From positions 207,922-271,921 of the forward strand of contig NZ_JAIWNB010000015.1 in the NCBI RefSeq assembly GCF_020215705.1: DNA of 64,000 nt, read 5' to 3'. This document shows, piece after piece, positions 8,059 to 17,208 of this stretch. The stretch's first letter is position 1, and every line of letters begins with the position of its first letter. Below the pieces are notes generated by a model. It ran no database searches. It saw only the letters and a list, made by a program, of their open reading frames with translations, and was not told where the DNA came from. The translations under genes were made by a program, and so were the position numbers. The DNA is from Nonomuraea aurantiaca. Lineage in GTDB: Bacteria; Actinomycetota; Actinomycetes; Streptosporangiales; Streptosporangiaceae.

Positions 8059-8729
8059 GGAGGGCTGAACCGGTAACCGAACCCGCGCACGGTGTGGATG
8101 AACACCGGCTCGGCCGGTCTCGGCTCGATCTTCGCGCGTACGCGCTGCACGCAGGCGTCGACCAGGCGCGAGTCGGCCACGTGCGTGTGGTCCCAGACGG
8201 CCCGCAGCAGGTAGCGCCGGTTGAGCACCTGGCCGGGATGCCGGACGAGCTCCAGCAGCAGCCGCAGCTCGGTCGGCGTCAGGTGGATCTCCTTGCTGGC
8301 CAGCGTGACCTTCAGCGCGCCCCGGTCGATCATGAGGTCGCCGAAGGAGATCCGGTCGGAGGCGGCGGACTCGGCCCGGCGCAGGATGGCGCGGATGCGG
8401 GCGTCCAGGACCCGGGGTTCGACCGGTTTGACCACGTAGTCGTCGGCGCCGGCCTCCAGCCCGACCACCACGTCCAGGTCGTCGCCGCGCGCGGTGAGCA
8501 GGATGACCGGGAGCTGGTCGAGCCGGCGGATGCGCCGGCACACCTCGACCCCGTCCATGCCGGGCAGCATGACGTCGAGGATCGCGATCTCGGGCCGGCG
8601 GGACCTGACATGGTCGAGGGCTTCCTCGCCGGTGCCGTACGACGTGACGGAGTGCCCCTGCCGGGTCAGCGCCAGCTCTAGAGCCGTGCGGACGGAGGGG
8701 TCGTCTTCGACGAGGAGGATGCCAGCCAC
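8055..8729 (-). CDS. afsQ1: OmpR-family response regulator, AfsQ1-like
   Basis: 224 residues. Receiver domain with the acidic pocket VEDD (residues 7-10), phospho-acceptor D52 in LDVMLPG, T in LLTARGDD and K in VVKPV; C-terminal winged helix (about 130-224) with LTPTELRLLLELVRHPGQ and VRGFGYRF. It matches my memory of AfsQ1 closely, for example TALELALTRQGH and DDLDVVVGLEAGADDYVVKP. I chose GTG 8729 because it places the receiver at the N-terminus; the frame is open much further upstream but has no family match. First gene of the leftward operon. Confidence 0.92.
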   Translation of the reverse strand: MAGILLVEDDPSVRTALELALTRQGHSVTSYGTGEEALDHVRSRRPEIAILDVMLPGMDGVEVCRRIRRLDQLPVILLTARGDDLDVVVGLEAGADDYVVKPVEPRVLDARIRAILRRAESAASDRISFGDLMIDRGALKVTLASKEIHLTPTELRLLLELVRHPGQVLNRRYLLRAVWDHTHVADSRLVDACVQRVRAKIEPRPAEPVFIHTVRGFGYRFSPP

Positions 8730-8768
8730 GCGGACATTATTCTTCCCAGCTGCGACTATCTGCGTTCT

Positions 8769-8784
8769 GTCATGAAACTGTGAC
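8769..8784 (-). promoter_or_regulatory. AfsQ1-type box upstream of the regulator gene
   Basis: GTCAT-6-GTGAC matches nine of the ten fixed positions implied by the published AfsQ1 consensus (GTnAC, six bases, GTnAC) with one mismatch. It lies 40-55 bases before the regulator start, suggesting autoregulation. By sequence only. Confidence 0.4.
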
Positions 8785-8872
8785 ATGGCGCGCACAAGAC
8801 CCAAAACAACTCCAGGCACGCTAGAAACGGCCCTCCCTTCGGTGACGGGCGCCCGAAGGGCGGGCCGGATGA

Positions 8873-8888
8873 TGTGATGAAAATCACA
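8873..8888 (+). promoter_or_regulatory. CRP-type palindrome
   Basis: TGTGA, six bases, TCACA is a perfect match to the CRP consensus. It lies 108 bases upstream of the transglycosylase-like gene and 144 bases upstream of the divergent regulator. Actinobacterial Crp proteins recognise closely related sites, including ahead of cell-wall hydrolase genes (rpfA in mycobacteria). Confidence 0.55.
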
Positions 8889-8995
8889 CCGCTGGTAAAT
8901 CTGCGCGCCAACCAGCCGGTTAGGCAATGTGACACCAATCGGATATCCCGTTTCGGTTGCGAACCACCCCCCATGACAGGGCAAGCTCATGGGTC

Positions 8996-9715
8996 GTGAG
9001 CCCTGGTCCGCAGTTGAGTGAGCGCCCCGCGCCGGAAACCCCCCGCTCGGCACGTCGACCGGCCCGTTCGTCCTCGCGGACAGCAAAGCGCGTGGTGGTC
9101 ATCGGGTTGTCCGTCGTGGTCGTCTGTGGCGGCGGTGCCTTCGTCGCCTACCGAGCGATCCAGAACGCCAACACGCCGCCGACGCCGATCTCCGCGGAGG
9201 ACTTCGGCCGGATCGCCAGCGGCGACCTCTACGCGCCCGACCCCAACAGCGACGCGCTCAAGGAGGCGGGGGTCAAGGCCTACCAGGCGCGCAAGCTCAG
9301 GGAGAGCCGCCAGGGCGGCAAGTCCGACCTCGACTGGGTCGAGGTCAAGAAGAAGGGGCCGGGCGGCGACGGGTTCCCGCCCGCCAACTTCCCGCCGGGC
9401 AGCAACCCCTCGCCGGGCAGCAACAAGGCCGTCGCCAAGCAGATGCTGGCCGGGGCCGGCTTCGGCGCCGACCAGTGGGGCTGCCTGGAGCGGCTCTGGC
9501 AGAAGGAGAGCGGCTGGAACGAGCGGGCCATGAACCGCTACTCCGGCGCCTACGGCATCCCGCAGTCCCTGCCCGGCAGCAAGATGGCCAGCGCGGGCGG
9601 CGACTGGCAGACCAACGCGGCCACGCAGATCAAGTGGGGTCTCGGCTATATCAAGGGCCGCTACGGCACGCCCTGCGGCGCCTGGGGGCACTCGCAGGCG
9701 AGCGGGTGGTACTAG
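8996..9715 (+). CDS. Secreted or anchored transglycosylase-like (lysozyme-fold) protein
   Basis: 239 residues from GTG 8996. Cationic N-terminus, then a hydrophobic segment (VVVIGLSVVVVCGGGAFVAY, about 36-55) as signal anchor, a linker of about 100 residues rich in Pro/Gly/Ser, then a C-terminal lysozyme-like domain with WGCLERLWQKESGWNERAMN (catalytic Glu in KESGW) and GAYGIPQSLPGSKM. This arrangement is common in actinobacterial SLT-type proteins that trim peptidoglycan. The frame extends upstream to a TTG at 8957, but no ribosome site supports that start. Regulation: a CRP-type palindrome in the 266-base divergent region shared with the AfsQ1 operon. Confidence 0.85.
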   Translation: MSPGPQLSERPAPETPRSARRPARSSSRTAKRVVVIGLSVVVVCGGGAFVAYRAIQNANTPPTPISAEDFGRIASGDLYAPDPNSDALKEAGVKAYQARKLRESRQGGKSDLDWVEVKKKGPGGDGFPPANFPPGSNPSPGSNKAVAKQMLAGAGFGADQWGCLERLWQKESGWNERAMNRYSGAYGIPQSLPGSKMASAGGDWQTNAATQIKWGLGYIKGRYGTPCGAWGHSQASGWY

Positions 9716-9816
9716 CCAACACCCACAGACCAGCGGATGGTATTAACGCGCCATCTTTTCATCTGCAATCGGCAAGCCACCGCGCCCCTTGAGATAGGTC
9801 GGCGCACGCTGACCAC

Positions 9817-11814
9817 ATGGGTGTGAAGGTCAGTGTGATCGTTAATGTCCACAACCCGGGAAGCCGCGCCGACGCGTGCATCCGCTCCGTCCTGGAGCAG
9901 AGCATGCCCGCGGACGACTATGAAGTGATCTTCGTGGACGACGGTTCCATGGACGGGATCGCGGAGCGGCTCGACACGGTCGCCGCGGTCCGCAGGAACG
10001 TCCGGGTGCTGCACCTGCCACACACCGGCTCGCCGATGCGGGGACGCAACGTCGGCATGGCCGCCGCCAAGGGCGACTACATCTACCTGATGGACCAGGG
10101 CGACCGGCTGGAGCGCGGCGCCCTGCTCAGCATGTACGACCGGGCCGTGGAGACCGACGCCGACGTGCTGGTCGGCCGCCTGGTGCGGGACGTGGGGCCG
10201 CCGGTGACCGCGTTCGTGCGCAGCCGGGGGCGCGCCGACATCCTGCGCGACCGGCTGCTCAGCCTGCTCACCCCGCACAAGCTCTACCGCCGCGCCTTCC
10301 TGGAGGAGCACGAGCTGGGCTTCGCCGTGCCCGGCGGGCAGGTGGCCGAGCAGGCGTTCGCCGTACGGGCCTACCTGCAGGCCAAGGTCGTCGCCGTGCT
10401 GGCCGATCAGATCTGCTGCCACATCGGCGAGCGCGAGGAGGTCGTGGAGGACCCGCGCACCACCGTGGCCGAGCTGCGGATCCTGCTCGCCGACATCGAC
10501 GCCTACGTGAGCGACGTGCGTCAGCGCGACCGCATGTACGGCCACTGGTTCCGCACCACCGTGCTCAAGCCGTTGCTGAGCAGCCGGTTCTTCGCCTCGT
10601 CCGTGGACCGGGGCATGCACTTCAGGTTGATCAGGCAGCTTGTGCTCGACAGCTTCCCCGAGCGCCTCGACCGCTATCTCCCGGTCCAGCTGCGGGCCGT
10701 GGCCACCTTCATCCGTACGGGACGGCTGGACCAGCTCGTCGTCCTGGCCAACTCCTCCGGCCGGGCCGGGCTGCGGGCGGACCTGAGCGAAGTCCGCTGG
10801 GACGCGCAGGTGCTGGTGCTCGGCCTGTCCGTGGAGGTCCTGGGCGGTGACGGGTGGCCCACCAGATTCCGTACGGACGGCGAGCGGCTGCTCTGGCAGC
10901 CGCCCCGGTCGGTCGACGCCAGGCTGCTGCCCGACAGCCTCCTGGACGTCACCGCCGCCATCGAACGGGCCCGCATCGAGGTGTACGTACGCCACAGCGA
11001 GACGAGCGTCATCCACTACCTGCCGGTCGCCTACCGGGTCGAACGCGTCCAGGACGGGCGCCGCCACGTCCGGGTGCGGATCGTCGGCGAGGCCAGGGTC
11101 GACGTGACGGCGGCGGCGCACGGCGAGCCGCTCAAGGCAGGCCAGTGGGAGGTCCACGTCCGCATGTTCGGCGGCGCGCACCAGGCCAGGAGCCGGGTCC
11201 GACGGCCGGACGGCCCGCTGAACTGCCTCGGCGTGCTCGCCCAGCGGCCCAGGATGCGCTTGGTGGTGCCCTGCTGGAGCGACGCCGGCGAGCTCGGGCT
11301 GGCCGTCGAGCCGCGCTCGTTCTCTGAGTCGATCGCGCTGGTGTCGCCCGGCGTGATCATCAGGCGGCAGGAGGGGCACCTGTACGTCGTGCTGCCCGTG
11401 CCCTACGTGCCGCCGAGCGGCGGTCCCGCGCTGGAGCTGGTGCTGCGCAACACCGCGCGGCGGCCACGCGAGGTGAGCGCGCCCGCGCTGGTCGAGCCGG
11501 GAGTGCCGGGCAAGATCGCCGGCCAGCTGGTGGCCAAGGTGCCGGTCAAGCGGATGATGCCGGGAAAGGACAGCCTCGGCCCCGGGGCCTGGCTCTCCTC
11601 GCTACGTACCGCCGACGACGAGATCGGCCTGCGGTTCGGGCTGGAGGTGCGCAGGGGCAGGATCGAGGTGCGGCCGTCGGCCGCCGTGGACCCCGAGCGG
11701 CGCTCGGCGATGGGCACGGACACGCTGCTGCACCGGATCGGCCGCCGCCTGCCCGGCGCGCGGCACATCGTCCGGCTGGCGCGCGCGGGCAGGCATCGCT
11801 ACCTCAGGGACTGA
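9817..11814 (+). CDS. Family 2 glycosyltransferase with long C-terminal region
   Basis: 665 residues. GT-A domain at 1-230: KVSVIVNVHNPG, FVDDGSMDG (nucleotide-binding acidic pair) and YIYLMDQGDRLE, where DQGD replaces the usual DxD. Then a helical stretch and about 330 residues of beta-rich sequence with no membrane helices. The layout resembles polyol-phosphate or teichoic-acid glycosyltransferases of the TarS/TarP type, in which C-terminal domains drive oligomerisation; acceptor unknown. ATG 9817 is supported by frame and by the conserved first strand. It ends 11 bases inside the convergent esterase gene. Confidence 0.8.
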   Translation: MGVKVSVIVNVHNPGSRADACIRSVLEQSMPADDYEVIFVDDGSMDGIAERLDTVAAVRRNVRVLHLPHTGSPMRGRNVGMAAAKGDYIYLMDQGDRLERGALLSMYDRAVETDADVLVGRLVRDVGPPVTAFVRSRGRADILRDRLLSLLTPHKLYRRAFLEEHELGFAVPGGQVAEQAFAVRAYLQAKVVAVLADQICCHIGEREEVVEDPRTTVAELRILLADIDAYVSDVRQRDRMYGHWFRTTVLKPLLSSRFFASSVDRGMHFRLIRQLVLDSFPERLDRYLPVQLRAVATFIRTGRLDQLVVLANSSGRAGLRADLSEVRWDAQVLVLGLSVEVLGGDGWPTRFRTDGERLLWQPPRSVDARLLPDSLLDVTAAIERARIEVYVRHSETSVIHYLPVAYRVERVQDGRRHVRVRIVGEARVDVTAAAHGEPLKAGQWEVHVRMFGGAHQARSRVRRPDGPLNCLGVLAQRPRMRLVVPCWSDAGELGLAVEPRSFSESIALVSPGVIIRRQEGHLYVVLPVPYVPPSGGPALELVLRNTARRPREVSAPALVEPGVPGKIAGQLVAKVPVKRMMPGKDSLGPGAWLSSLRTADDEIGLRFGLEVRRGRIEVRPSAAVDPERRSAMGTDTLLHRIGRRLPGARHIVRLARAGRHRYLRD

Positions 11815-12940
11815 CCCAGCCCTCCAGCTCGGTGAAGGAGTCCCTGAAGACCAGCAGCATCGGCTTCAGCTTGTCGGGATAGACGTCCACCAGGCTGTCG
11901 AGGTGATTGCCGCCCTCGACCCGGTGATAGCGGAACGGCCGGTGCGGGCCGACCATCTTGGCGTAGACGTCGGAATCACGCGAGATCGGCAGCAGCGAGT
12001 CGAGCGTGCCGTGGATGGTGATGAGCGGCTTGGTGATCCGGCCGGTCAGCGCGATCCTGGCGACGGCCGCGTACGGCTTGCGCGCGTCGTAGTCGTAGTC
12101 AGCCGGGGCGCCCTCGTAGGAGGGGTCGAGCTCCTTCTGGTAGAGCCGCTGGGTGAGCTCCCAGTAGTACTGCCGGTGGAAGGGCCACAGGAACTCCGAG
12201 CCCGGGGCGAAGCCGGCCTGCTCCGGGGACCCCTTCAGCGCCTGGGGCAGGAAGTCGAGCAGGTTGTCGCCCTTGACCCGCCAGAGCGTGCCCTCCCAGT
12301 CGACGCCGCCGTCGTAGAGCCGGCCGCGGTTCTCCAGCTGCCAGCGGACGAGGTAGCCGCCGTTGGAGATGCCGGCCATGAACGTGCGCCGGGGCGGGCG
12401 GCCGTACCGCTGCCTGACGACGGCCTTGGCGGCGACCGTGAGCTGGGTGACGCGCTCGTTCCACTCGGCGATCGCGTCTCCCGGGCGGCGGCCGTCGGCG
12501 TAGAACTCCAGGCCGGTGTTGCCCTTGTCCGTGGCGGCGAAGGCGTAGCCCTTCGACAGGACCCAGTCGGAGATCGTGAAGTCGTTGGCGTACTGCTCCC
12601 TGTTGCCCGGGGTGCCGGTGACGACCAGGCCGCCGTTCCAGCTCTCGGGGAGCCTGATGACGAACTGGGAGTCGTGGTTCCAGCCGTGGTTGGTGTTGGT
12701 GGCCGAGGTGTCGGGGAAGTAGCCGTCGATCTGGACGCCGGGGACGCCGGTGGGGTTGACGGTGGCCGCCGAGTGCAGCCCGGCCCAGTCGGCCGGGTCG
12801 GTGTGGCCCGTCTCGACGGTGCCCGCCGTGGTCAGGTCATCGAGCCGGGCGCTGATCGTGTGCTCGGCGCCCGGCACCGTGATGCCGCTTTGGGCGGGTG
12901 TCAGCAGGGCGGCCACCAGGGTCAACGCGACGAACATCAT
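11804..12940 (-). CDS. Secreted alpha/beta hydrolase (tannase/3-hydroxybutyrate oligomer hydrolase-like)
   Basis: 378 residues. A signal peptide MMFVALTLVAALLTPAQS is followed by an esterase domain: oxyanion region VVTGTPGNREQY, nucleophile elbow GISNGGY, late Asp in TIHGTLDSLLPIS and His in VEGGNHLDSLV, giving a Ser-Asp-His triad. The architecture resembles tannase/feruloyl esterases and the oligomer hydrolases of polyhydroxybutyrate breakdown. The start ATG 12940 overlaps the stop of the upstream hydrolase (ATGA). Last gene of a four-gene leftward run; with a 3-hydroxybutyrate dehydrogenase upstream, an extracellular role in releasing hydroxybutyrate units is a reasonable inference. Confidence 0.75.
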   Translation of the reverse strand: MMFVALTLVAALLTPAQSGITVPGAEHTISARLDDLTTAGTVETGHTDPADWAGLHSAATVNPTGVPGVQIDGYFPDTSATNTNHGWNHDSQFVIRLPESWNGGLVVTGTPGNREQYANDFTISDWVLSKGYAFAATDKGNTGLEFYADGRRPGDAIAEWNERVTQLTVAAKAVVRQRYGRPPRRTFMAGISNGGYLVRWQLENRGRLYDGGVDWEGTLWRVKGDNLLDFLPQALKGSPEQAGFAPGSEFLWPFHRQYYWELTQRLYQKELDPSYEGAPADYDYDARKPYAAVARIALTGRITKPLITIHGTLDSLLPISRDSDVYAKMVGPHRPFRYHRVEGGNHLDSLVDVYPDKLKPMLLVFRDSFTELEGWVSP

Positions 12941-13935
12941 GCCTCCGCGAGATGGTCGGCCAGCAGGCGCTGGAAGTCGGCGGGACGCTCCAGGTGGGGG
13001 CTGTGGCCGCACTCCGCCAGCACGGCCTCCCGGTAACGGCCGTAGCGGTCGAGCACGGCCCTGGTCTGGGTCACCATGGGCTGCGCGGTGGTGCCGGGCG
13101 AGCCGGGCACCACGCCCAGCCGGCCGAGGTGGGCCAGGTCGAACAGCGAGGTGTCGGAGACGATCACGTCGTCGGCGCCCCTGATCCACAGGATGGGCGG
13201 CTTGGGGTCGATCTCGTGCAGGTCGTCGAGCCGGAAATGGGTGGGGGCCAGGGCGTTGAGCACGCCGCGCTTGCCCGGCGCGACGCCCGGCCACTGCGCC
13301 GAGCCGGCGGGGTCGCCCGGGTAATTGGCCTCGCCGACGTGGGTGGTGAGCATGGCGCGGACGTAGAAGTCCTCGTCGGGGACCGGGTTCTTCACGTACG
13401 TGCTCCGGAACACCGAGCGAGGGGACGTGGGGGATTCGTCCGACATGTCGCCCGCCTTGAGGCGGGACACGAAGTCGGGGTTGGCGGCCCCGGCCCCCGC
13501 TCCGGTGCCGTCCGCGTGGGTGAGCCGGCCGTCCGCGCCCTCCGTGCCGCCGTAACCGTACGGCGAGACGGGGTTGACCAGCGTCACGCTCCTGACCATG
13601 CCGGGGCGGTCGCGCAGCAGCCGCAGGACGATGCCGCCGCCCATGCTCCAGCCGACCAGGTGGACCCGCTCCAGGCCCAGCCGCTCGATCAGCTCGATCA
13701 GGTCGTCGGAGTAGTCGCGCAGGCCCCGCGTGGCGTCCACCGGCTCGGCGTCGGTCTCGCCGAACCCGCGCAGGTCCACCGCGAGCGGCCGGTACGCCTC
13801 GGGCACCGCGGCCATGGTGTCCCGCCAGAACGCGCTGGAGGAGACGTTGCCGTGCACGAACAGCACGGGCTCGCCGCTCTCCCTGCCCGCCACGGTCAGG
13901 ACGTGCTGGGTGAGCCGCGGGGTGGTGACCTTCAC
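12937..13935 (-). CDS. Alpha/beta-fold hydrolase
   Basis: 332 residues, cytoplasmic (no signal peptide). VLFVHGNVSSSAFW holds the oxyanion HG motif, GWSMGGG the nucleophile Ser, LWIRGADDVIVSD the acid and CGHSPHLERP the His. A cap region of roughly 80 residues lies between about 135 and 215. GTG 13935 overlaps the transporter stop by four bases, so it is translationally coupled between transporter and secreted esterase. Inference: it hydrolyses an imported ester, perhaps a hydroxybutyrate dimer or oligomer; the exact substrate cannot be read from sequence. Confidence 0.8.
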   Translation of the reverse strand: MKVTTPRLTQHVLTVAGRESGEPVLFVHGNVSSSAFWRDTMAAVPEAYRPLAVDLRGFGETDAEPVDATRGLRDYSDDLIELIERLGLERVHLVGWSMGGGIVLRLLRDRPGMVRSVTLVNPVSPYGYGGTEGADGRLTHADGTGAGAGAANPDFVSRLKAGDMSDESPTSPRSVFRSTYVKNPVPDEDFYVRAMLTTHVGEANYPGDPAGSAQWPGVAPGKRGVLNALAPTHFRLDDLHEIDPKPPILWIRGADDVIVSDTSLFDLAHLGRLGVVPGSPGTTAQPMVTQTRAVLDRYGRYREAVLAECGHSPHLERPADFQRLLADHLAEA

Positions 13936-15203
13936 GCGTTCACCTTCTCCGCCAGGTCGCGGCCCTGGGTCTCCCTGGCGGCGTAGACCGCGGCCAGGGT
14001 GAGGACGGCCGCCAGGCCGAGGTAGACGGAGATCGGCAGGCTGCTTCCGTAGCCCTTCAGCAGAGCGACCGCGATGATCGGGGCCAGCGCCCCGGCCACG
14101 ATGGCCGACAGCTGGGCGCCGATCGACACCCCGGTGTAGCGCATCCTGGTGCCGAACAGCTCGGCGAAGAAGGCCGCCTGCGGGCCGTACATCATGCCGT
14201 GGAAGAGCAGGCCCACGGTGATGGCCAGCGTGATGGCCAGGAAGTTGCCGGTGTCGATCAGCGGGAAGAACGCGAAGATCCACAGCCCGATCCCGGCGGC
14301 CCCGGCCAGGTACATCGGGCGGCGGCCGATCCGGTCCGACAGCGCGCCCCACATCGGGATCGTGACGAAGTGAATGGCCGAGGCGATCAGCACGGCGTTG
14401 AGCACGGTGGTGTTCTCGATCTTGTTCGTCTTCGCGTAGGTGATGACGAAGACCGTGAGCAGGTAGAACGAGATGTTCTCGGCCAGCCGCGCGCCGATCG
14501 CCACGACGACGTCGCGCCAGTGGTGGCGCAGCACCCCGATGATCGGCGCGGTCTCCTCCGGCTCGGCCTGCTGGAACACCGGCGACTCGGTGATCGACAG
14601 CCGGATCCACAGGCCGATCAGCACCAGCACGCCCGACAGCAGGAACGGCACCCGCCAGCCCCAGGCCAGGAACGCCTCGTCCGACTGCGTGGCGGCCAGC
14701 ACCGCCAGCACGCCGGTGGCCAGCAGGTTGCCGCCCGGCGCGCCGGCCTGCGGCCAGGAGGCCCAGAAGCCGCGCCGCGCCGCGTCGCCGTGCTCGGAGA
14801 CGATCAGCACCGCGCCGCCCCACTCGCCGCCCAGCGCGAAGCCCTGCACCAGCCGGAGCAGGGTCAGCAGCAGCGGTGCGGCGGCGCCCACGGCCGCGTA
14901 GGTCGGCAGGCAGCCGATCAGGAACGTGGCGGCGCCCATCAGCAGCAGGCTGACCACCAGCAGCTTCTTGCGGCCGAGCCGGTCGCCGAAGTGGCCGAAG
15001 ATCAGGCCGCCGAGCGGGCGGGCGATGAACCCGACGGCGTAGGTGAGGAACGCCAGGAGCGTTCCGGTCAGGGGGTCGGCGTCGGGGAAGAAGAGCTTGT
15101 TGAAGACGAGGGCGGCTGCCGAGCCGTACAGGAAGAAGTCGTACCACTCGATGGTGGTGCCGATCAGGCTCGCGGCGACGATCTTCTTGATGGAAGTGGC
15201 CAT
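13932..15203 (-). CDS. MHS-family major facilitator transporter
   Basis: 423 residues with about 12 predicted membrane helices. MHS hallmarks: TIEWYDFFLYGSAA at the first helix, the loop motif GHFGDRLGRKK between helices 2 and 3, GGEWGGAVL and ITESPVF. This group imports carboxylates, shikimate, betaines and similar small acids with protons. It is in an overlapping run with two hydrolases and downstream of a PucR-type regulator and an SDR annotated as 3-hydroxybutyrate dehydrogenase, suggesting uptake of a hydroxy-acid or its ester. Confidence 0.88.
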   Translation of the reverse strand: MATSIKKIVAASLIGTTIEWYDFFLYGSAAALVFNKLFFPDADPLTGTLLAFLTYAVGFIARPLGGLIFGHFGDRLGRKKLLVVSLLLMGAATFLIGCLPTYAAVGAAAPLLLTLLRLVQGFALGGEWGGAVLIVSEHGDAARRGFWASWPQAGAPGGNLLATGVLAVLAATQSDEAFLAWGWRVPFLLSGVLVLIGLWIRLSITESPVFQQAEPEETAPIIGVLRHHWRDVVVAIGARLAENISFYLLTVFVITYAKTNKIENTTVLNAVLIASAIHFVTIPMWGALSDRIGRRPMYLAGAAGIGLWIFAFFPLIDTGNFLAITLAITVGLLFHGMMYGPQAAFFAELFGTRMRYTGVSIGAQLSAIVAGALAPIIAVALLKGYGSSLPISVYLGLAAVLTLAAVYAARETQGRDLAEKVNA

Positions 15204-15233
15204 GCCGTCACGCTAGGGAGTGACCGGCGTCAC

Positions 15234-17093
15234 TCATATGGGGTCGGGACCCACAGTCTGTGGTGCGGATGTGTGGCCGAGCCGGTGCAGGCGGAGGGCG
15301 AGCTGGATCTCCAGCGCTCGCTCCGGCTCCAGCCAGCCGTCGCCCAGGAGCTTGCCGACGCGGTCGAGCCGCTGGGTGACGGTGTTGACGTGGATGTGCA
15401 TGGCCTCGGCCGTACGGGAGGGCGAGCCGCCCGAGCCGAAGTAGGCGGCGAGCGTGTCGGCCAGGACGGTGCCGCGGCGGGCGTCGTACTCGATCACCGG
15501 GCCGAGTACCGAGCCGACGAAGCCGCGCACGTCGCGGCCGTCGCCGACCAGCAGGCCGACGAAGCCCAGCTCGCTCGCGCTCGCGCCGTCACCCGCCCGG
15601 CCCAGCGCGATGAGCGCCTCCGCGCAGCGCCGGGCCTCCTGGTAGGCCGCGGCCACGTCGCTCTTGCGTGATGCCCCGGCCGTGGCGGGCGTGTGCAGCG
15701 ACGTGCTCAGCTCGGCCGCGACGCGCTGCGCGATGGCGCCCGCGTCGCCGCCGGGAAGCAGCAGCACGACCTCATCGGCCCGCCCCGCCGCCAGCCCGTG
15801 ACGCATGGCCGCCTGCGACGACGCCCAGAACGCGGCCCGCTCGCGCTGCCCGTCATGCCGCACCACGACCACCACGTGCGGTGCGGCCAGGTCCACGCCC
15901 AACCGGCGCGCCCGGTCGGCCAGCCCGGGGGAGCCGGGCCTGGAGATCAGGTCGTCGAGCAGCTCGCCCCGCACCCGGCCCTCCGCCTCGGCCACGCTCC
16001 TGCGGAACAGCAGCAGCAACGCGCAGACCAGCGCCGCCCGCTCCAGGATGCGCTCGTCGGCGTCGTCGCTGCGCAGGATCAGCGTGCAGAGCGGCTCACC
16101 GCCGACGTCCACCGACGCGATCAGCAGATCCGCCCGGCGCACGGTACGGCCCAGCGCCCTGGACGCCTGCGCGGCCTCGAACACGCCCGCGTCCAGCTCG
16201 CCCACGTCTCCGGTGATCGGCCGGCCCAGGTCGTCGAGCACGGCCAGCGAGCCGCCGAGCACATCGGTCACCACGGCGGCCACATCCTCGATGCCGCCAC
16301 CGCGCAGCACCAGCGAGGTCATCCGGTCGTGGGCCAGCGCGGCCCGCTCGACGGCCTGGCCGTGCTCCCTGACGGTGCGGTGCGCGGTGGACAGCTCTTC
16401 CAGGGCGTTCCTGGTCTCCTGCAGCAGCCTGGCGTTGTCGATCGCGACGGCCGCGTGCGCCGCCAGGCTCGCCAGCAGCGACACCTCTTCCTGCAGGAAC
16501 GGCCGGCGGCTGCGGTTGGCCGCGAACAGCACGCCGATCACCCGCTGCCCCAGCCGCAGCGGCACGCCGAGGATCGCGACCAGGCCCTCCTCGGTGACGG
16601 CCTCGTCGATGTGGTTCTTGTGGTGGAAGCGGGCGTCGTCGAAATAGTCGGCGGTCGCGTACGGCGTGGCGCTCTGCGCCACCAGCCCGCCGAGCCCCGC
16701 CCCCATCGCCAGCCGGAGCGCCCGGAACTTGGCCGAGATCGAGCCGTCGGTCACCTGCATGTACGTGTCGCCGCGGGCCGGATCGTGCAGCGTGAGGTAG
16801 GCGGTGTCGGTCGCGAGCAGCTGCCTGGCCCGGTGCACGATCGCCTCCAGCACCGCGTCGAGGTCGCGCAGCGCGGCCAGGTCGTTGGCGGTGTCGTAGA
16901 GGGCCGACAGCTCGGCTTCGCGCCTGGCCCGGCGTTTGAGCAGGGCGCGCACCTTGAGGGCGTCGACCTTGGCCAGCTCCAGCTCCTCGACGGTCGCCGC
17001 GTCGGCACCTTCGGCCCTGGCCTGGATGATCGGCCCTTCGAACTCGACGGCCGACGCCTCTCTGGCCAGTAGCTCCAGAAAGCGTCGACTCAT
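15234..17093 (-). CDS. GAF-domain PucR/CdaR-type transcriptional regulator
   Basis: 619 residues. A short coiled segment, then a GAF sensor domain (about 65-225, ATDTAYLTLHDP... and VIGVLFAANRSRRPF), a middle region with a second sensory-like domain, and a C-terminal PucR helix-turn-helix (about 555-600: LADTLAAYFGSGGSPSRTAEAMHIHVNTVTQRLDR in pieces). I chose ATG 17093, which is preceded by GGAGTGAGG; a TTG at 17126 would add 11 residues. It lies between the dehydrogenase gene and the transporter-hydrolase genes and is likely their activator. Such regulators bind a pathway metabolite through GAF. Confidence 0.85.
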   Translation of the reverse strand: MSRRFLELLAREASAVEFEGPIIQARAEGADAATVEELELAKVDALKVRALLKRRARREAELSALYDTANDLAALRDLDAVLEAIVHRARQLLATDTAYLTLHDPARGDTYMQVTDGSISAKFRALRLAMGAGLGGLVAQSATPYATADYFDDARFHHKNHIDEAVTEEGLVAILGVPLRLGQRVIGVLFAANRSRRPFLQEEVSLLASLAAHAAVAIDNARLLQETRNALEELSTAHRTVREHGQAVERAALAHDRMTSLVLRGGGIEDVAAVVTDVLGGSLAVLDDLGRPITGDVGELDAGVFEAAQASRALGRTVRRADLLIASVDVGGEPLCTLILRSDDADERILERAALVCALLLLFRRSVAEAEGRVRGELLDDLISRPGSPGLADRARRLGVDLAAPHVVVVVRHDGQRERAAFWASSQAAMRHGLAAGRADEVVLLLPGGDAGAIAQRVAAELSTSLHTPATAGASRKSDVAAAYQEARRCAEALIALGRAGDGASASELGFVGLLVGDGRDVRGFVGSVLGPVIEYDARRGTVLADTLAAYFGSGGSPSRTAEAMHIHVNTVTQRLDRVGKLLGDGWLEPERALEIQLALRLHRLGHTSAPQTVGPDPI

Positions 17094-17208
17094 TGCCTCA
17101 CTCCGTGAGGCGGGCTCGGTCGCCAAATGCCGCCGTCTTCCCCCGTCGCTCTGGTCGCTACGCTCCCGCCGCTCCTCCTCCAGACGACGGCACTCCCTCG
17201 CCGGGTCA

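Noticed and set aside
8790..8995. Possible cyclic-di-AMP (ydaO) riboswitch upstream of the transglycosylase-like gene
   Set aside because: Such switches precede wall hydrolases in actinomycetes, but I could not find the conserved internal motifs or the paired stems.
11020..11379. Long minus-strand frame over the glycosyltransferase
   Set aside because: Codon pattern and composition (His/Gln/Val/Asp-rich) are those of an antisense shadow.
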